DNA from: Amphibalanus amphitrite
Lineage: Eukaryota > Arthropoda > Thecostraca > Balanomorpha > Balanidae
Reading direction: 5' to 3'
Length of the DNA stretch: 64,000 nt
Assembly: GCF_019059575.1 (NCBI RefSeq)
Contig: NW_024881985.1
Location: 310,001 to 374,000 of the forward strand
Made by a program: the position numbers and the translations under genes. A model generated the notes under the pieces. That model searched no databases. It was given only the letters and a program-made list of their open reading frames with translations, and had not been told where the DNA came from. Positions 57,841 through 64,000 of this stretch are shown one piece after another. Position 1 is the first letter of the stretch; the number at the start of each line of letters is the position of its first letter.

Positions 57841-60136
57841 TCAGGCCGACAGCGGGTCGGCCACGGCCGCCTGCTCGGGGTGGCCGTTAGCTGAGATCAG
57901 GGCGGTCTTCCCGGCGAGCTGATCCGACTCGGTGACCGACTGGCCGTTGTCAGCCGCCGGTACCTCCATCTCCTCGTCACTGCTCTCCTCGTGGACAATG
58001 GGCACGCCCTTACGGAACTGGCGGCGCGTTACCTCACCGTCCTTCATCTCGAGCTCGATCACTTCCTCGCCGTCTTCCTCCTCGGCTGGCGGGTCGCCGC
58101 TGCCCGCCACGAAATTGGCGATCGCCTCCAGCGTCTCCGCGTCGGCGTCGGCGGCCGGCTGCGAGCGTCGCTGCCGACGAGCCTGGTCGCGCTGGTGGGC
58201 GCGCAGCGCGGCGCGGCCGTGCATCCGCAGGTGGCGCTGCAGCCGCTCCTCGTCTCCGCACTGGGCGCGGCACACGTGACACTGGCCGGGCTCCAGGTCA
58301 CGGGTCAGCTGCTCCCACTGCTGGATCTCACGCTGCTGTTCAGAGGCGGCCACCTCTGGCGGAGGCTCACGCAGACGGTGCACCAGAAGTAGATGTTTCA
58401 GCAGGGATGGTTTGGTCGAGTAGCACTGGCCACACTCGGGACACTGGTGCTGGCTGCCCTGCCGGTGCAGTGCCACGTGCGCCACGAAGTCGGCGCGCAC
58501 GTCGGTCTGAAGGCCGCAGCAGACGCACCGGTAGCCGGCCTGCTGCTGCTGCTGCGGCGCCGCCGGCTGCTCCTCGATCGGCGAGCGCGACCGTTTGACG
58601 CGACTGAGGCGCGGCGGGCCGTCCTCGCCGGCCGGCCGCGGCCGCTTGGTGCCGCCCTTGCCGCCGCGTCCGCCGTTACGCCGTCGCCGGCCCTCAGAGG
58701 CATCCTCGCTCACAGAGGAATTCTCACTGTCCAGGTCGTGCAGGCTGGTGATACCCGGCAGCGGCCCGGCCACCCGACGGATCAGCGCCTTCTTACTGGC
58801 CATCTGACTCAGCGGAACATCGTCGTCGTCATCGTCATCCATGGCCGGTGCGTCGCCGGCCGCGGGCGGCTGCGGCGGCTTGGGCCGCGCCGGTCGGCCC
58901 TGCGCGGCGCCGCGGTGCTTGGCGAAGTTGTGTCGCAGAAGGTCACTGAGCGCAGCGAACTGCAGCTGACAGTAGGGACACGTGAAGTCGCGCAGATCGT
59001 GCTCCGTCTCCAGATGCAGCTGTAACGCGTCACGACTGCCCAGTTTGGCGTAACAGAGGCCGCACCGATCGCTGCCAATCTCAGCCGCGTGCTCGGCGAT
59101 GTGGTTCTTGAGCAGCTCCTGCGACTCGAAGGCAGAGGTGCAGAGCAGGCAGAGCGGCACCCCCTCCTGGATATGGGCACGTAGGTGCTCCGTGTGCGCG
59201 GCCTTACGACGGAACTCAGCCTGACAGACGGGGCACCGGTGCATCACCACCGGCTTACGGCCCGGCTCCTGCTTTATCTTAGGCAACGGCACCGGCAGCG
59301 TGTCGGCAGAGCGCGACACTGCCTGTTTGGTAGCAGCTACCGGCGCCTGGACCGGCGCCACCGGCGCTGGTGGCGGCGGCGGCGGCGGCGGCGGCGTGGG
59401 TGCCGGCGGCGGCGAGGGCGCCATCGACGAATACTCGTGCTGCGATTCCAACGCAGCGATTTGGAATTCCGGATGCTTCTGGGCGAGGTGGTCTGAGAGT
59501 AGTTCTTTGCGCCCGTAGTCGACGCCACACTCTGGACATCTAAACACGAAGCGAATCTGCTCAAGCACGCGGTCACCGTGCTTCTTGGAGGCCAGGTGAT
59601 CACGCAGCGTCTTCGGATGGTTGAAGGTGGCGGCACAGAACGGACACTTGAGAATGGGCATGTAGGGCGTATCGCCGTGCATAGTCTCACCATTGTGCTT
59701 CACGTTGACGTGGCTGTTGAAGCCGTTGATGGACTCAAAAGCCAGCGGACACTTGCGGCACTTGTAGAGTTTCTGGACGTGCGTCTGCAGCATGTGCAGC
59801 TTGACGTCACCCACCTCGATCAGGCAGACGGAGCAGCATATTTTGAGGTCGCGGGTCAGGTGCAGGCAGCCGGCTACTACATGACGCCGGTAGTCATCGT
59901 ACGAGCCCAACACCTTGAAACCGCACTCGGGGCACACGTAAGGGTAGGGGAACAGGTTGGGCTTGTGCAGGCCGTGGTGCGCCAGCAGTGCACACTCGGA
60001 CGGGCAGGGCTGAGCGCACTCCGGGCAGCGCGGGGGTACGGCCTCCAGCGCCTCAGAGCTGGACGGACAGATGTGCGCCCGCAGGGTGTCCGTGTTGCAC
60101 AGCGTGTTGCACATAGGGCAGCTGATGTCCTGGGGC
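57841..60136 (-). CDS. C2H2 zinc-finger protein, ZNF532/592/687-like, last exon
   Basis: This large 3' exon encodes 765 residues after one base completing a Lys codon, ending at the stop at 57841. The acceptor is GTGCTCCGGCAG. About 14 C2H2 or C2HC fingers are visible, from CPMCNTLC, CPECAQPC and YVCPECGFK through CPFCAATF, CPYCQLQF and CPECGQCYSTKPSLLKHLLL to CHVCRAQC. Between finger groups lie a Pro-rich linker, an acidic run (DDDDDDD), an Arg/Lys-rich likely nuclear signal and a Gln run. The C-terminus is acidic (HEESSDEEMEV). The spacing and PNLFPYPYVCPECG segment recall the ZNF532/ZNF592/ZNF687 chromatin-associated family (fly Row may be related). This is from memory, unconfirmed. Confidence 0.92.
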
Positions 60137-60471
60137 CTGCCGGAGCACACACAGAGATCGGGAGCGTGTCAGATGGAGCCACGGAGAGCTCAAACTCAGG
60201 TATCAGCATTGACAGTGGTGGCACAAACATGTGGGTGACCCAGAGCTAGGCGCTGTGGTATATTGAGCTCTGCTGTTACTTCCGGTTCAATACTCGTATA
60301 AAAAAGGACATAAACACCAGTGTCTTTCAAATAGTTTAATCACCATACATTCTCGATATTTACTGGTCATTATATCCACGTGAAAAGCCACGGTGTCTTT
60401 ATGAAGCCTCACCAACCAAGCTTTCTGTACACAACTCCGCCCCGTCCCCCTCCACCCTAACCGCTCCTTAC

Positions 60472-60649
60472 TTTCGCTCTGGCTCAGCGTGCACCATCTG
60501 CACTAGCCGCGGCGGCCCGGTGATGAGGCGGGCGCCGAGCGACGGCAGCACGCGAGTCGGAGAGCTCAGCTCGGCGGCGCTCAGTGCTGAGATGTCCACC
60601 GACTCGGGGTCCAGTGACGACGCTTCCAGACCGTGACTGTCCAGGTGCT
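60472..60649 (-). CDS. C2H2 zinc-finger protein, internal exon
   Basis: A 178-nt exon with acceptor GCCACTCACAG and donor GTAAGG, entering in phase 1 and leaving in phase 2. It completes a finger (CRFI-EHLDSHG) and encodes a Ser/Leu-rich linker ending MVHAEPERK, which joins PQDISCPMC in the last exon. If unspliced, a stop (TAA) follows directly, which helps define the donor. Confidence 0.88.
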
Positions 60650-60932
60650 CTGTGAGTGGCACACAAACAGACTTCACCGTTGGAGTCACCTCATCGTTAC
60701 GGCATGTCAACACAACCAGCCGGGTCTCAAGTCCGGGTACTCAAGTTGAGTTGAGTGATTCAGGGGTTGTTTATTAGGGCTTTAGGGCGCGTCGAACGTA
60801 GCTCTAAATGTCCTTGGAATCAACACACATGCGATGATGGTTTTAACGACATAGCCGTCCCCGAGCGTCGGTTAATATGTTGTTGGCGCGGAGCGAATGA
60901 CTACCTGTAGAGCACCGGTACTCGCCACTCAC

Positions 60933-61048
60933 CGATAAATCGACACTTGTTGTAGAAGATGCACGTTTTGTCAGTTATTTTGCACTTGAAGGCGATCTCC
61001 ATGGTGCGTCGGTTCTTGTGTAGTGCCAGACTGGAGGGCAGCACGAAC
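60933..61048 (-). CDS. C2H2 zinc-finger protein, internal exon
   Basis: A 116-nt exon (acceptor GATTGTGCCGCAG, donor GTGAGT), phase 2 in and phase 1 out. It encodes FVLPSSLALHKNRRTMEIAF, then KCKITDKTCIFYNKCRFI. With the preceding exon it forms CEQCGERF...LALHKNRR. This two-finger arrangement, with FYNKC in the second, is typical of the ZNF592/687 type as I remember it. Confidence 0.87.
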
Positions 61049-62407
61049 CTGCGGCACAATCGACGGATACTTTTATAGAGGCTACTGCAAACACCACAAA
61101 ACAAAACACATCAATCCTAACCCAAGCCCGGTGCCAATAACGGCGTTACACAGTCCACAGGCAATGCGTTTATCATTTCCAGACGGCTGGCCCACATTTT
61201 TCACCAGCAGCCGAAATAGCGCAGCTGCTGCCGACAACGAGCCACTTTTGATAAGACTCCTCGGTCAGCCACACCCGGCACGTTTACAGAGCCACCAATG
61301 AGGGGGCGCTACCGAGTCGCCCGCTAGCGGCCGGCCTAAGTTCCGTCAGTCACACAGTATCGAATCCACCATTCAACGGCTTATAGCCTTATAAAGTCGT
61401 TCTTTTTTAGGGAAAGGGAAGAAAAATAGTGACAGCAACTTGTGTAAAACATAAATTATGAACCCATGAATCATTATGAATCCTTAAAAGCGGCATGATC
61501 CGCTTGCCGCAAGTTTCACCACCGCGAATATGTTATTCGCCCCGTGTTACAAATTAGCGTCCTCAATGACAAAAAAACGTTTAAATCCCACATAAATGTT
61601 TAAACCCCACACAAAACCCTATCAGCAGCCATCTGCCCTTCCTCGCCATCCGGTGAAATACCAGTACCAGGGACAGGTACCGCTCTTAATAACAAAACTA
61701 AATTTTACGGTCGAAAGCAGATAGAAAACAGCTATATCAGCCACGCAAATACTTCTGATGGGCCATCGCCAGCCAGAGTCAGCAATTTCCGATCTAAGCC
61801 GGCGGATTTCGTCAACCCCCACCTGTAAACCTTCGCACAGGCGGCTTAGGAGCAGGGCATTTCGGCAATCCCCACCTGTAAACCTTCGCACAGGCGGCTT
61901 AGGAGCAGGGCTGCACTCTGCAGCCGATGGATTTTCGGCGACTCCGACTCCGGCTTCCAAAAATCGACTCCGACTCCGACTCTCACCCCAGCTCCGACTC
62001 CAGACATCTCTCTTAAACTCCACGTCATGATAGTAAATATAGTCGGTTTAGCTTTTTGCCTCGCTTGAAATTCGCACATTTCTCCGCCTTACACAGCAAT
62101 TATACTTCATAATTTAACATCCTCATCTAAAAACAGGTTCTGGCGCAGCCGCCGCTTTCTACTTCTCACGCTCAAAACACTCATCCAGAATAAAAGCACG
62201 ACCTAGATTCGAAAAAAGCATAGATAACGAAAGTAAGATTTTCCAACAAACAGGCCGAACCGAATACGACTTTAAGCCATGCAATGTCGACTCCAACAAG
62301 CAAAGTTGGTAAGAATTTGGCGATTCCCACTCCGACTCCGGGCAAAACTATCAACACCTACCGACTCTGACTCTTAAGCCCAGCTCAGGATTATAGGGGG
62401 GACTCAC
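61049..62407. other. Intron of the zinc-finger gene
   Basis: No exon was recognised. A 51-base tandem duplication containing CACCTGTAAACCTTCGCACA occurs at about 61818-61920, and ACTCCGACTCCG repeats occur at 61935-62010 and 62320-62350. Confidence 0.55.
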
Positions 62408-62934
62408 CTTTCACCGCACTGTTCGCACATGAAGCCCTCCCGCGGCAGCGGCAGCTGCAGCTTGTTGGGCAGCCGGGCGATGTCCGTAGTGGAGCGCCGG
62501 CCGGCCAGTACCGCGTTCAGCATCTCGGTGCGGTTCAGCGGGATCACCGGCACCGGCTCGGCCGGCGGTGGCGGCGGGGGCGGGGGCTCCTCGGCGTCGG
62601 CCATAGTGAGCGCGGCGGGGTCCGGCGGGCTGACCTGGTCGGGCGGCAGTACCGAGATGGCGGCGGGCTCCGTCACCGGCTCCGCCACCTCCGGCTGAGG
62701 CGCCGGGTCCTCGGCAGTGGGCGGCGCCGGCTGCTCATCGGCCACCTGCTCCACTTTACCGGGCTGGGTCTCGGTGGCCGGCTGGACTGCGCTGTCAGCT
62801 GGGGGATCCTGCTCCATGGGAGTAGCAGAAGCCTCCTGATCAGGGGCAGGAGCTGGGTTCTGGGCTGTGGTAGACTCAGGTTCAGCTGCAGCTTCTTCAG
62901 TCAGGTTGGCTGCCTGAGCTGAACCGCCGATCTC
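62408..62934 (-). CDS. C2H2 zinc-finger protein, low-complexity 5' exon
   Basis: A 527-nt exon (acceptor TTTCTAATGCAG, donor GTGAGT), phase 0 in and phase 2 out. It encodes 175 residues that are Pro/Glu/Ala-rich and probably disordered, with a poly-Pro run, then IPLNRTEMLNAVLAGRRSTT and the first finger cysteines (FMCEQCGER). The conserved-looking part is the last 50 residues. Confidence 0.85.
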
Positions 62935-63369
62935 CTGCATTAGAAAAAGGAGGACCAAAACATAAGCATCAGTGATCTTTATGGCACTAATAATTAGGAC
63001 AAGTGTCATAAGGAAGGACAGACACTCTGCCAAGCGAAGAAAAAATGTTAAGTTACCTGGGCCAAAACATGTCACATATGGTTCTTCCTTTGCATGGCAG
63101 CACTGTCGACTCATGAAGACACATTTACTCCATATTACCAAGCCAGAAGCCATGCAACTTGCAAGTTGTCAGTAATCCAGTATATGCCACTGCTGCCTCA
63201 GCCCATTCATCTATTCACCTCATTCTTACTACCAAATGTCAGTTCATGAGCTTCAAATGTATATGCAAGAAGGGAATGAGACATGATAAGAACTAGAAAT
63301 CTACAAGTCCCAAACTAGTCATGTTACCAGGGAGGTTAGTAAGTGTACTGTTGGCTGTCAGAGCCATAC

Positions 63370-63444
63370 CTGGGAAGAAGCAGGGCCACTCTCATCTCCA
63401 CCTTCAGCTGGTTCTACTGCCATCTTTTCTGGAGATGACATCAC
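63370..63444 (-). CDS. C2H2 zinc-finger protein, most upstream exon seen
   Basis: A 75-nt exon (acceptor CATTTTTCAG, donor GTATGG), phase 0 on both sides, encoding VMSSPEKMAVEPAEGGDESG and PASSQ. Translation may start here, at ATG 63441 or the better-placed ATG 63423 (A at -3, G at +4), or in an exon to the right of the window. Phase agreement with 62934 supports it despite its small size. All five exons sum to 3,192 nt, or at least 1,063 residues. Confidence 0.7.
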
Positions 63445-64000
63445 CTGAAAAATGCAGACAGAAGAAATTACAAAACAAATTGAATGAAGTACGCTGGTCA
63501 TCACTCAGCAGAGCCAAATTTGAGACACTTCAGGTTCAGGCTTGAGAGTTCAGAGATCATGTGGGAATGCATGTTGATTCAGTGGCCAGTTGCATACTTT
63601 TGCATTGACACAACCTGTTCAGCTTTCACTACTTGTGATAAGTTGGATTGGAAATCAACAATCAAAGCCAGGTCACAATCAGTCAGTCGTGCAACTAGCA
63701 GTTAACAACTTGTAGCATATCCAAAAACTTAGCACCGAGAGTTTGCACCCACTTACACAGAGGAACTGTATGAATTTAATTCATAAAGCTAGCTGAAAGT
63801 AAAAAAAATCCTAACTAGCATCAAGTTACACCAAAAAGTTCATACAACAAGTTGATAAGTAAGGGCAATAAAAAGGAATAACTATCAAGTAGGCAACATC
63901 AATAAAGGTCACAAAACTACTCTTTGAAGATTGCATTGGTTAAAAAAATAATCCCAAGACATCCAGAATATGTACATAAGTATCAGTGGGTATGTATTTA
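63445..64000. other. AT-rich sequence at the window end
   Basis: Noticeably AT-rich compared with the rest. No exon was recognised. It is probably an intron or upstream flank of the - strand zinc-finger gene. Confidence 0.5.

Noticed and set aside
57932-60249. Long + strand frames opposite the zinc-finger gene
   Set aside because: They are reverse-strand shadows; the - strand has finger motifs, splice sites and consistent phases.

Overview
The window is eukaryotic nuclear DNA from an arthropod, most likely a crustacean. It is GC-rich, full of CpG and packed with transposable elements. The diagnostic gene is the ecdysone receptor (EcR, NR1H family) on the + strand. Its hinge (exon at 41276-41406) begins CVVPEYQ and contains KREAKKAQRERD and PNSTT, which looks pancrustacean. 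A barnacle-like genome would fit the base composition, but the species cannot be fixed from sequence alone.

EcR spans about 12.86-51.67 kb. Three separate 5' coding exons, at 12983-13325 (A-type), 18171-19584 (a long acidic one, called C here) and 26743-27079 (B-type), all end in a GT donor in phase 1. All can therefore join the common exon at 37488, which starts in phase 1. Common exons encode zinc finger 1 (37488-37646), zinc finger 2 (38970-39110), the hinge (41276-41406), ligand-binding-domain (LBD) helix 1 (42317-42496), one of two interchangeable helix-3/4 exons (44960-45112 or 46832-46987), the middle LBD (48625-48850) and the last LBD exon with stop (50034-50278). Every junction keeps frame. 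The 3' UTR runs to an AATAAA at 51645. Predicted proteins are about 526 (A), 524 (B) and 883 (C) residues with the 46832 exon.

A second gene lies convergently on the - strand (57841-63444, probably open to the right). It is a C2H2 zinc-finger protein of at least 1,063 residues with five clean exons, resembling the ZNF532/ZNF592/ZNF687 family.

The other major content is mobile DNA. Between 5.6 and 12.1 kb, just upstream of the A exon, three TTAA-flanked elements are nested or abutted. The first is split by a complete 3.5-kb LTR retrotransposon with identical 227-bp LTRs, a CTGAC target duplication and a gag-protease ORF without reverse transcriptase. These TTAA elements carry dense AGGTCA/TGACCT nuclear-receptor half-sites. 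Further elements are an hAT-like element (20630-22626, 8-bp target duplication), a 1.8-kb inverted-repeat element (31404-33197) and a 512-bp TTAA element (47862-48373). Long (CT)n tracts, minisatellites and G-run/C-run hairpins fill much of the remainder.

The most interesting points are the C exon, the pair of interchangeable LBD exons, an in-frame alternative donor that would duplicate part of the P-box, and receptor half-site arrays carried by transposons beside the receptor's own 5' exon. No tRNA, rRNA or CRISPR feature was seen.
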